Positions 56,419-64,000 of a DNA stretch of 64,000 nucleotides are shown in pieces. The stretch is from assembly GCA_000153445.1 (NCBI GenBank), contig CH672396.1, forward strand, positions 157,668 to 221,667. The letters run 5' to 3'. Positions within the stretch are counted from its first letter, which is position 1; every line of letters starts with the position of its first letter. Made by a program: the position numbers and the translations under genes. Below the pieces are notes generated by a model, which ran no database searches, was not told the origin of the DNA, and saw only the letters and a program-made list of their open reading frames with translations. Source of the stretch: a gamma proteobacterium HTCC2207 (GTDB lineage Bacteria > Pseudomonadota > Gammaproteobacteria > Pseudomonadales > Porticoccaceae).

Positions 56419-58101
56419 CTACTTTTTAACCGCAGAGGCACTGGCCAATTGTCGATTCACGTACCACTGCTGGAACATGGACAAAAGGTTATTCACCGTC
56501 CAATAGAGAACCAGTCCCGACGGGAAGATCATAAAAAAGAAGGTGAAGGCAATGGGCATAATTTTCATCACCATAGCCTGAGTGGGATCAGTTGGCATTG
56601 GCTGCAGCTTCTGCATCAATAACATACTGGCACCCATTACCAATGGCAGTATAAAGTAGGGATCCTTTGCCGACAGATCATCAATCCAGAAAATCCAAGG
56701 CGAGTGGCGAATCTCAACACTCTCCAAGAGAACCCAGTAAAGCGCTAAAAACACCGGCATCTGCAGCAACATTGGGAAACAACCGCCGGCCGGATTAACT
56801 TTCTCTTTTTTGTAGAGCCCCATTAATTCCTGAGACATTTTCTGACGATCATCGCCATAGGTTTCTTTCAGACGCTCCATCTTCGGCTGCAGGCTGCGCA
56901 TTTTGGCCATAGAGCGCAAGCTTGCTGCTGACAATGGGTAAAGAAGAATTTTAATTCCGATGGTTAGCAAAATAATTGACCAACCCCAGTTGCCAACCAC
57001 CTCATGAATAAACTTCATCGCCGCAAATATTGGCTTCGCTAACATCCAAAGGAAACCATAATCCACGGTTAAATCCAGATATTCAGCCAGCTCTTCTAAC
57101 TTAGCCTGATCTTTGGGACCAACATAAAATTGCGCCATGTATTCGCCGTAGGATCCTGATGCAACATTAATTTTCTCACCGGTAAAACCCATTAGATAAA
57201 CATCTTGACCGGAGAGCTTACGCAGGCTGAAGTTGTTCTTCTGATCCCCTGGTGGAATCCAGGCGCTGACAAAATAATGTTGAACCATGGCTACCCAGCC
57301 ACCTTCAATACTGCTTTTAACTGTCTCATCTTGAATATCAGAGAAATCGTGTTTGGCGAAATTTTTATCCGCTTCTCTTAATGCAGCACCTAGATAAGGC
57401 TGAATACCACCGCTGGATTCAACTAGTGGCTCATGGGAGTCGCGCTTAATCTGACCATAGAAGGTCGCTTCCCATGGCTCATAACCACTGTTGTTAATCA
57501 GATAGCTAACGCCGATAACATAACCGGACCGACTAAAGGAAAATCGCTTAACCAATCTCACGCCATTTTGGTTCAACGTAAGGTCAACGTTTAGTGCCGA
57601 CTGATTTGGCTCCAAGCTAAATTGGCTTGCAGATGTAGAATAGGCACCACGGCCTTCTCTGGTATCTGTCCCATTCTTACCAATCAATCCACTCTGGGCA
57701 ATATACTCATTTTTAGAAGATCGCGTCAGCAGGGTAAAGGGTTCGCCACCATCTTCAGACATCTTGGTGAGATGTTTGAGTAGCTTCACCTGCACTATGT
57801 CACCACCTAAGGTATCGATAGTAACTTCAACAGCATCAGTAGTGACGGTGACTAGTCGCGCATCAACTCGCGTCTCAACCACAGCCGCAGGGGTATCAAT
57901 AAGCAATGGCAGCTCGTCCGAGAACTGGTTAACCTGCTGTGTTTCTAAGGTAGGTAGCTGTGATGGCTGTGGAATGGTTAATTCTGATTCTTGCTGAGGA
58001 ATTTGGCTCGCGACATCATCTTGGAAATTACTCCATTCGATAATGAGCAGCCAAGCAACGAAACCAATTGCAGCGATATTTAGACTTTTCTTCCAATCCA
58101 T
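56419..58101 (-). CDS. yidC: Membrane protein insertase YidC
   Basis: 560 residues. N-terminal membrane helix (LNIAAIGFVAWLLIIEW), large periplasmic beta domain (about 60-340), then the conserved insertase core with five helices: GWSIILLTIGIKILLYPLSAASLRSMAKMRSLQPKM, GGCFPMLLQMPVFLALYWVLLESVEIRHSPW and FPSGLVLYWTVNNLLSMFQQWYVNR. It inserts proteins with or without SecYEG. It sits 5 bp after yidD. Confidence 0.98.
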   Translation of the reverse strand: MDWKKSLNIAAIGFVAWLLIIEWSNFQDDVASQIPQQESELTIPQPSQLPTLETQQVNQFSDELPLLIDTPAAVVETRVDARLVTVTTDAVEVTIDTLGGDIVQVKLLKHLTKMSEDGGEPFTLLTRSSKNEYIAQSGLIGKNGTDTREGRGAYSTSASQFSLEPNQSALNVDLTLNQNGVRLVKRFSFSRSGYVIGVSYLINNSGYEPWEATFYGQIKRDSHEPLVESSGGIQPYLGAALREADKNFAKHDFSDIQDETVKSSIEGGWVAMVQHYFVSAWIPPGDQKNNFSLRKLSGQDVYLMGFTGEKINVASGSYGEYMAQFYVGPKDQAKLEELAEYLDLTVDYGFLWMLAKPIFAAMKFIHEVVGNWGWSIILLTIGIKILLYPLSAASLRSMAKMRSLQPKMERLKETYGDDRQKMSQELMGLYKKEKVNPAGGCFPMLLQMPVFLALYWVLLESVEIRHSPWIFWIDDLSAKDPYFILPLVMGASMLLMQKLQPMPTDPTQAMVMKIMPIAFTFFFMIFPSGLVLYWTVNNLLSMFQQWYVNRQLASASAVKK

Positions 58102-58106
58102 TCGAT

Positions 58107-58391
58107 TTATGACTCTATATGGTTATTGTTTACGGAGACTGTTGTGTCCGGTTTATCAGAATGTTCTACCGGTAGCACCGGATCGTAACCCCCTGAATGG
58201 AAAGGCTGGCATTTTACTATTCTCAGCAGCGTAAGATAACCCCCTTTTACAACCCCAAAGCGACGAAAAGCCTCTTCGGCATAGTGGGAGCAACTAGGGT
58301 AAAAACGGCAGTTTGACCCCAACAGAGGACTAATGGCGTATTGATACGCTTTTATCAGCCTCACTATTAGCCCAACAGCCAACCTACGCAT
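58107..58391 (-). CDS. yidD: Membrane protein insertion efficiency factor YidD
   Basis: 94 residues. The family signature is [52 protein letters not shown]. It has an amphipathic N-terminal helix and three conserved Cys. It assists YidC-dependent insertion. It overlaps rnpA by 8 bp, as usual. Confidence 0.97.
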   Translation of the reverse strand: MRRLAVGLIVRLIKAYQYAISPLLGSNCRFYPSCSHYAEEAFRRFGVVKGGYLTLLRIVKCQPFHSGGYDPVLPVEHSDKPDTTVSVNNNHIES

Positions 58392-58758
58392 CGCGATTAA
58401 TCTCTTTATTAAGGCGCGCGGTCAGTCTACCCCAAGATTGCCGAATTAGGGCGGCCAATTCAGCTGAAGAGAGTTTACCCAGGTCTTTTCGTGCGAGAAA
58501 AACCAGATCGACAGCCACAGGGAGCTCAGTTAGACGAAAAGTCTCACGGACAACGCGCTTTATTTTGTTTCGCGCAACAGCGGTGGGGACATTTTTTTTA
58601 CCAATAACTAGACCCAATCGCGACGTTTCCGTGCCATTGGGTTGAGACAGTATAAGGAGATTAGGGTGAGCCACCCGAACGCTATTATTGTCAAAAACCT
58701 CCGTATAGTCGGAGGATTTGAGTAAGCGACGATTTTTACCGAAGGCAGCTCCGGGCAT
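58384..58758 (-). CDS. rnpA: Ribonuclease P protein component
   Basis: 124 residues from the ATG at 58758 ([22 protein letters not shown]), which aligns with the E. coli start; the frame also begins at a GTG at 58776. The RNR motif [14 protein letters not shown] lies at about 62-75. It binds the M1 RNA and improves pre-tRNA cleavage. The frame joins rpmH within 20 bp. Confidence 0.96.
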   Translation of the reverse strand: MPGAAFGKNRRLLKSSDYTEVFDNNSVRVAHPNLLILSQPNGTETSRLGLVIGKKNVPTAVARNKIKRVVRETFRLTELPVAVDLVFLARKDLGKLSSAELAALIRQSWGRLTARLNKEINRDA

Positions 58759-58776
58759 AAGTAGCCCTGACAGCAC

Positions 58777-58911
58777 TTAAGCAGCTAAACGCTTACGGCC
58801 TTTAGCGCGACGACGGTTTAAAACGGCACGGCCGCCAACAGTTGCCATACGAGCTCTAAAACCATGGGTGCGCTTACGCTTGATTACGCTGGGTTGAAAT
58901 GTTCTTTTCAT
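58777..58911 (-). CDS. rpmH: 50S ribosomal protein L34
   Basis: 44 residues: the start [19 protein letters not shown], then [20 protein letters not shown], and the ending KRLAA, a perfect L34. It is too short for many gene-finding length cut-offs. It begins the rpmH-rnpA-yidD-yidC block, and the strand switches just to its right. Confidence 0.99.
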   Translation of the reverse strand: MKRTFQPSVIKRKRTHGFRARMATVGGRAVLNRRRAKGRKRLAA

Positions 58912-59573
58912 AACGTCTTATCCGAAAAATAGCTAAATTTCACTAATGCCAAACTGTTCTACCTGCTGTTGCCCTAGGTAGTAGCTGGTCAGGGCGCGGG
59001 AGTTTAATGAAATTCACACGTCGATTCAATGCTTAATTGAAAAAACCCAGCAATTGCCTTTCTTATTACCTTCTATAAGGCACAAACAACTGTCATTTGA
59101 ATAAACCTCAAAAGTCACACAGGATATCCCCAGCTAATACACAACAACCCGGGTTAAAAAGCCTTAATAGGTCATTTACTGAACATAAACCCCAAACCTG
59201 TTATTAGCAGGTGGATAAAATTTATATCTATTCACAATAAACTGCCCTTAATCGCACATAAAAAAAACCCGGGAATTCTATACATCAGTAAACACCCACA
59301 ATACAGCTCAAATCATTTTTCACTCACAGTGTAATACATCGATTTAGAGCTTCAACAAGCTGTTTTTAAACGGTTTTATCCCCTTATCCCCAAAACACTA
59401 CCTAGCTAATAACAGTAACAATAATCTCTACATACTATATATATAAATAATTACTTAATAAGTTAATAAACAAAGTAACTAAACCAAAAACAATAACCGA
59501 TAAATAAAGTGATTAAAGATTGATCACAGAGACGTATAATGGCCGACCATGAATTTTTACCTGATTACACTTT
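58912..59573. other. Candidate oriC between rpmH and mnmG
   Basis: 662 bp, strongly AT-rich, no gene. DnaA-like boxes with one mismatch: GGTGGATAA at 59210-59218 (minus, TTATCCACC), CTATTCACA at 59228-59236, TTATCCCCA at 59384-59392; weaker ones at 59124-59132 and 59376-59384. An AT-rich block of about 120 bp (59401-59520) adjoins mnmG, as in E. coli where the unwinding element lies on the gidA/mnmG side. All origin-proximal genes to the left read leftward and all to the right read rightward, as expected around oriC. A TATAAT at 59535-59540 may serve mnmG. Confidence 0.65.
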
Positions 59574-61442
59574 ATGATTTACCCTGATAGTTTTGATGTC
59601 ATTGTTGTTGGCGGTGGCCATGCCGGTACTGAAGCTTGTCTTGCCGCAGCTCGGATGGGCAGTAAGACCCTATTGCTTACCCACAACATTGAAACCCTAG
59701 GGCAGATGTCTTGCAACCCTGCTATAGGTGGTATTGGTAAAACCCATCTAGTCAAAGAGATCGATGCACTGGGCGGTGCAATGGCTAAAGCAACGGATCT
59801 TGGCGGCATCCAATTTCGAGTACTTAACTCTCGCAAAGGCCCAGCCGTTAGAGCCACTCGTGCTCAGGCTGACCGTGTTCTGTACAAAGCGGCGATCCTA
59901 GAAATACTGCAAAACCAGCAAAATCTAACCCTATTTCAACAGGCGGTCGATGACCTTATTCTTGAGGGTGATTCAGTTACTGGGGTCGTAACCCAAATGG
60001 GTTTAACCTTTAAAGCTAAGACGGTAGTGGTAACTGCAGGGACATTTCTTGCTGGGAAAATCCACATAGGGATGGAGAACTATTCTGCTGGCCGCGCTGG
60101 CGATCCGCCCGCGTTAAATTTATCTCAACGCTTGAGATCACTTCCCTTCCGAGTGGAGCGACTAAAGACTGGTACACCGCCGCGAATTGATGCGCGCAGC
60201 GTTGACTTCAGTCAGCTACCTGAACAGTGGGGCGACCAACCAGAGCCGGTTATGTCATACCTCGGCTCTGTTACCCAACACCCCAAACAAACCTGCTGTT
60301 GGATAACCTACACCAACAGTCAGACTCATGATATTATCAAAGGCGGTATGGATAGATCGCCGCTCTACACTGGCGTGATTGACGGGGTTGGTCCCAGATA
60401 CTGCCCTTCTATTGAAGATAAGGTGGTGCGATTTGCCGATAAAAACCAACACCAGATTTTTATTGAGCCCGAAGGTTTAAATACTTACGAGCTCTACCCC
60501 AACGGGATCTCCACAAGCCTTCCCTTTGATGTGCAATTATCTCTAGTGCGCTCCATTGTGGGTTTTGAGAATGCCCACATTACCCGTCCTGGCTATGCTA
60601 TTGAATACGATTACTTTAACCCCCAAGACCTCAAGTACTCGCTGGAAACCAAATCCGTTAAGGGTCTGTTTTTTGCTGGTCAAATAAATGGCACAACCGG
60701 CTATGAAGAAGCTGCAGCGCAGGGCTTGCTGGCGGGAACCAATGCAGCACTGCAGGTCCAGGGGCGCGAGAGCTGGTGCCCACGTCGAGATGAAGCCTAT
60801 ATTGGTGTTCTGGTGGACGATCTAATTACCATGGGTACCACAGAGCCTTATCGAATGTTCACCAGCCGGGCGGAATACCGCCTATTACTGCGGGAAGATA
60901 ACGCCGATATGCGCCTTACCGAAAAAGGCCGCGAGCTAGGTTTAGTTGATGATGATCGTTGGAAGCAATTTAGTGATAAACGCGAAGCCATTGAGCTTGA
61001 GCGCCAACGCTTAAAAAGCACCTGGATTCAGCCAACCAGTGATACTGCGGAAAAGCTCTCAGCGCACATTGAAAATAAGCTCTCCCATGAATACTCATTG
61101 TTTGAATTACTCAAGCGCCCAGAGATTGATTACAAAATTATTGGCTCTCTCTATCCTGAGCACCAAGTTGAACACAAAATCGCTGAGCAGGTGGAAATTG
61201 ACGCTAAGTATTCAGGTTACATTATCCGTCAACAAGATGAGGTAAACCGATTGCGCCGCCATGAGAATACTCGCATCCCAGTCAATTTTAATTATCAATC
61301 GGTCAAGGGTTTGTCTAACGAGGTGAAACAAAAGCTCTCCGAAGCAACGCCAGAAACATTAGCCAGAGCAGGTAGAATTCCCGGTGTTACCCCAGCCGCT
61401 ATCTCATTGTTGATTGTGCAGTTGAAAAAACATGCCGCTTAA
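59574..61442 (+). CDS. mnmG: tRNA uridine modification enzyme MnmG (GidA)
   Basis: 622 residues. FAD-binding [17 protein letters not shown] at the start; conserved [23 protein letters not shown] and [27 protein letters not shown]-terminal helical part binding MnmE. Together they install the 5-carboxymethylaminomethyl (or taurine-less) side chain at U34. mnmG lies apart from mnmE here although they are often adjacent. It overlaps rsmG by 11 bp. Confidence 0.98.
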   Translation: MIYPDSFDVIVVGGGHAGTEACLAAARMGSKTLLLTHNIETLGQMSCNPAIGGIGKTHLVKEIDALGGAMAKATDLGGIQFRVLNSRKGPAVRATRAQADRVLYKAAILEILQNQQNLTLFQQAVDDLILEGDSVTGVVTQMGLTFKAKTVVVTAGTFLAGKIHIGMENYSAGRAGDPPALNLSQRLRSLPFRVERLKTGTPPRIDARSVDFSQLPEQWGDQPEPVMSYLGSVTQHPKQTCCWITYTNSQTHDIIKGGMDRSPLYTGVIDGVGPRYCPSIEDKVVRFADKNQHQIFIEPEGLNTYELYPNGISTSLPFDVQLSLVRSIVGFENAHITRPGYAIEYDYFNPQDLKYSLETKSVKGLFFAGQINGTTGYEEAAAQGLLAGTNAALQVQGRESWCPRRDEAYIGVLVDDLITMGTTEPYRMFTSRAEYRLLLREDNADMRLTEKGRELGLVDDDRWKQFSDKREAIELERQRLKSTWIQPTSDTAEKLSAHIENKLSHEYSLFELLKRPEIDYKIIGSLYPEHQVEHKIAEQVEIDAKYSGYIIRQQDEVNRLRRHENTRIPVNFNYQSVKGLSNEVKQKLSEATPETLARAGRIPGVTPAAISLLIVQLKKHAA

Positions 61443-62100
61443 ATTACCCGTTGAGCCTCACTTGGCTCCTATTCTCGAAGCAGGTATGCAGGAAATCGGA
61501 GTCGAATACAGTGCTGAACAGCGCGACAAGCTGCTCGCCTACCTCCAGCTGCTAATCACTTGGAATAAAGCGTACAACCTGACAGCCATTCGCGATCCGG
61601 GGCAGATGATTAGGCTTCACCTGCTGGACAGTCTTGCAGTGTTGCCCCATGTGGTTGGAAAACGATTGATTGATGTTGGAACCGGTGCAGGTTTGCCTGG
61701 TATACCTCTGGCCATTATGTGCCCAGACCGAGATTTTACGCTACTTGACAGCAATGGTAAGAAGACGCGATTTTTATTCCAAGCGCGCTGTGATCTAGGC
61801 CTTAATAATCTCAGAGAAATAAATGCTCGGGTCGAAGAGCATCAACCCCAGGTGGCTTACGATGCAGTGTTAAGCCGAGCCTTTACCTCTGTTGCGGGTA
61901 TGGTTGATAAATGTTCTCACTTGCTCGGGCCCGAAGCGGTGTTTTTGGCAATGAAAGGCAAATTTCCGCAATCGGAGTTGAGTGAGGTTGGCAAAGACTA
62001 TAAGGTCGATGCTTCACACACATTGCAGGTGCCAGGAGTTGATGGAGAGCGTCACCTAATAGTGATCAGTCGCGACTCAACAACCCCTAGCACAGAATAA
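61432..62100 (+). CDS. rsmG: 16S rRNA m7G527 methyltransferase RsmG
   Basis: 222 residues. SAM motif [37 protein letters not shown] (about 74-110), and [25 protein letters not shown]. It methylates G527 in 16S rRNA. It is translationally coupled to mnmG and followed by parA after 35 bp, the standard Pseudomonas order. Confidence 0.97.
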   Translation: MPLKLPVEPHLAPILEAGMQEIGVEYSAEQRDKLLAYLQLLITWNKAYNLTAIRDPGQMIRLHLLDSLAVLPHVVGKRLIDVGTGAGLPGIPLAIMCPDRDFTLLDSNGKKTRFLFQARCDLGLNNLREINARVEEHQPQVAYDAVLSRAFTSVAGMVDKCSHLLGPEAVFLAMKGKFPQSELSEVGKDYKVDASHTLQVPGVDGERHLIVISRDSTTPSTE

Positions 62101-62135
62101 AAGTGCCACGATAAAACAGCTTAAAGGTTAGTCCT

Positions 62136-62939
62136 GTGCCAAGAATAATATCAATCGCAAACCAGAAAGGCGGAGTGGGTAAAACCACTACTAGCGTTAA
62201 CTTGGCCGCGTCGCTGGCTGCCTACAAGCAGCGCGTTCTGTTGGTTGATTTGGACCCCCAAGGCAATAGCACTATGGGTGTTGGCATTAACAAGCACCAA
62301 TGCAAAACCAGTGTGTATCATGTGCTTACAGAAAAAGTCGCTATCGAAGATGCGATTGTGCCCTGCCCTAAAGCTAAGATTCACTTGCTGCCATCCAATG
62401 ATGACCTGGTCGCCGCTGAGGTTGAGTTGATGCAAGAAATTGGTCGCGAGACGCGACTGCGCCATGCGCTGAAGCGGGTCGCCGGAACCTACGACTACAT
62501 CATTATCGACTGTCCACCGTCGCTAAATATGCTAACCGTGAATGCAATGGTTGCCAGCGACGGTGTCATTATTCCTATGCAATGTGAATACTATGCCCTT
62601 GAGGGACTGTCAGCGCTCAATAATACGATCAAACAGATCGCCAAGTTGATTAACCCCACTCTTCGGATAGAAGGGATCCTGCGTACCATGTATGACCCGC
62701 GCAATAGCTTGACCAACGCGGTCTCTGCTCAGTTGCGCAAATACTTTGGTAGTCGCGTCTATCGGGTAAGTATCCCGAGAAATATTCGCCTGGCCGAAGC
62801 GCCAAGCCACGGGTTGCCAGCATTGGCCTATGATCGAAACTCAAAAGGCTCGCTCGCCTATTTGGCTCTTGCCGGAGAAATTCTGCGCCAAGCCAAAGCG
62901 GAACCTGAGCAGCAGCAACCCGAACAAGCAGGACAATAA
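62136..62939 (+). CDS. parA: Chromosome partitioning ATPase ParA (Soj)
   Basis: 267 residues from a GTG preceded by AAAGG. Deviant Walker A NQKGGVGKTTTSVNLAAS, DLDPQGNSTMGVG and Walker B DYIIIDCPPSLNMLTVNAM are clear. ParA forms dynamic gradients on the nucleoid that pull ParB-parS complexes. The tail is Gln/Glu-rich (EPEQQQPEQAGQ). parB starts 4 bp further. Confidence 0.98.
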   Translation: MPRIISIANQKGGVGKTTTSVNLAASLAAYKQRVLLVDLDPQGNSTMGVGINKHQCKTSVYHVLTEKVAIEDAIVPCPKAKIHLLPSNDDLVAAEVELMQEIGRETRLRHALKRVAGTYDYIIIDCPPSLNMLTVNAMVASDGVIIPMQCEYYALEGLSALNNTIKQIAKLINPTLRIEGILRTMYDPRNSLTNAVSAQLRKYFGSRVYRVSIPRNIRLAEAPSHGLPALAYDRNSKGSLAYLALAGEILRQAKAEPEQQQPEQAGQ

Positions 62940-62943
62940 ATCG

Positions 62944-63828
62944 ATGGCCCCAAAAAGACAGAGTTTAGGAAAAGGACTGGATGCACTGCTCGGCATGGCT
63001 GATGACACGAGCTTTGATGCCTTCGACGCTCCCGCCTCAAATGCTGCTGATGGCCAGTTGCGGCAGTTACCCGTAGAGCTGTTACAGCGTGGAAAATATC
63101 AGCCACGCCGAGATATTAATGCCGATGCGCTTGAAGAGCTGGCAAGCTCCATTCGCGCTCAGGGGGTTATGCAGCCCTTGGTGGTTCGCCAGTTGGCTGA
63201 CGACCGATATGAAATTATTGCCGGAGAACGTCGCTGGCGTGCCGCGCAACAGGCTGGTCTAGATACGGTTCCAGTGATTGTTCGCGAAGTCTCCGATGAA
63301 GCCGCAATCGCCATGGCGCTAATTGAAAATATTCAGCGTGAAGATTTAAATGCCATGGAGGAGAGTTTAGCGCTGCAGCGGTTACAACAGGAATTCCAAC
63401 TGACCCAGCAGCAGGTTGCCGATGCTGTGGGCAAGTCACGCTCTGCGGTGACCAACCTTATGCGCCTTACCAGCCTTGAGTTGGAGGTTCAAAAACTCCT
63501 TGAGCGCGGTGACCTAGAGTTGGGGCACGCCAAATGTTTGTTGGCTCTCGATGGCTCGGTGCAAGTCAATGCGGCGCGAACGGTCGCTGGAACCAGTATG
63601 ACCGTACGCCAAACTGAGGCGTTGGTAAAAAAGCTTCAGTCGAGCGACATCAGCCGCCCCGTAACCGAAGATCAGAGCAGCCCAGATATTAAACGTTTGG
63701 AGAACGATATCTCTGAAAAAATCGGTGTTCCGGTGATGATTCAGCACAGCGCCAAAGGCGCCGGCAAGCTTATCTTTAAGTACAGCAGTGTCGATGAACT
63801 CGATGGGATTCTCGATCACCTTAAGTAA
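62944..63828 (+). CDS. parB: Chromosome partitioning protein ParB (Spo0J)
   Basis: 294 residues from the ATG at 62944 (MAPKRQSLGKGLDALLG), which matches the ParB family start; the longer frame to 62830 overlaps parA and is not needed. CTPase box YEIIAGERRWRAAQQAGLDTVPVIVR and ENIQREDLNAMEE; HTH QQVADAVGKSRSAVTNLMRL. It binds the parS sites, two of which lie in recF. Confidence 0.98.
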   Translation: MAPKRQSLGKGLDALLGMADDTSFDAFDAPASNAADGQLRQLPVELLQRGKYQPRRDINADALEELASSIRAQGVMQPLVVRQLADDRYEIIAGERRWRAAQQAGLDTVPVIVREVSDEAAIAMALIENIQREDLNAMEESLALQRLQQEFQLTQQQVADAVGKSRSAVTNLMRLTSLELEVQKLLERGDLELGHAKCLLALDGSVQVNAARTVAGTSMTVRQTEALVKKLQSSDISRPVTEDQSSPDIKRLENDISEKIGVPVMIQHSAKGAGKLIFKYSSVDELDGILDHLK

Positions 63829-64000
63829 GTTAGCGGCTGGGACTATGTGGCTGGCGAATTTCGACCATATAGGCTCGATACCGTATTGAATATCACCAGC
63901 ACTATACCTATAATGCGCAGCCTTTGAGGGCGGGCCAATTCGGCTTGCCCACAAGAGCAGCAAGAAGATCAGTAAGAAAGGGTGTCGAAGAGATACAATG
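63829..64000 (+). other. Region after parB, probably leading to the ATP synthase operon
   Basis: 172 bp with no complete gene. An ATG lies at the very end (63998-64000). In related genomes atpI follows parB here, so it may be its start, but nothing in the window proves this. Confidence 0.3.

Noticed and set aside
62830-62943. Longer parB start
   Set aside because: It overlaps parA in another frame and adds residues absent from ParB; the ATG at 62944 fits the family.

Overview
The window is chromosomal DNA from a polarly flagellated, probably marine gammaproteobacterium. Evidence: FlhF/FleN polar-flagellum regulators, a sigma-54/sigma-28 flagellar cascade, H-ring proteins FlgP and FlgT, PomA/PomB-type (Na+-type) stators, and a Pseudomonas-like origin region (dnaA-dnaN-recF-gyrB-plsC-glyS-glyQ). 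A Cellvibrionales/SAR92-like affiliation is a guess from overall gene content and cannot be proven here. No rRNA, tRNA, CRISPR array, transposase or phage gene was seen.

Region 1 (1-28.1 kb) is a large flagellar cluster. On the left, flgP-flgT (minus) is divergent from flhA-flhF-fleN-fliA plus two unrecognised genes (plus). Facing them is a long minus-strand run read from right to left: flrA, flrC, fliE-F-G-H-I-J-K-L-M-N-O-P-Q-R, flhB, then three unusual genes: a degenerate AAA-like/SPOR membrane protein resembling DamX, a small linker gene, and a repeat-rich coiled-coil membrane protein. Perfect sigma-54 promoters precede flhA and flrC, and sigma-28-like promoters precede flgP and the distant fliS. 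Both sigma-54 activators are atypical: FlrA has no N-terminal receiver-like domain, FlrC has a degenerate receiver, and no FlrB/FleS kinase gene lies between them. Several genes here carry 15-bp tandem arrays coding for pentapeptide repeats, most strikingly 18 identical copies in fliK.

Region 2 (28.4-43.9 kb) holds mixed genes: a ClC-type channel with altered gating residues, a Sel1-repeat protein, fliS, a voltage-gated K+ channel, a stator operon with one pomA and two pomB genes, a DUF1566-type lipoprotein, two small cysteine-containing genes, an M48 peptidase lipoprotein, yaaA, a DUF938 methyltransferase, ubiC-ubiA, an LpxL-type acyltransferase and galU.

Region 3 (44-64 kb) is the replication-origin neighbourhood: glyQ-glyS-plsC (plus) converge on gyrB-recF-dnaN-dnaA (minus), followed by mnmE-yidC-yidD-rnpA-rpmH (minus), a 662-bp AT-rich gap, and mnmG-rsmG-parA-parB (plus). 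The rpmH-mnmE block is inverted relative to the Pseudomonas order as I know it. Transcription polarity switches exactly in the rpmH-mnmG gap, which I favour as oriC, although two perfect DnaA boxes lie upstream of dnaA. A perfect parS site and a one-mismatch parS lie inside recF, matching the parAB genes nearby. mnmE has an Arg in place of the conserved Gly of its G3 motif.
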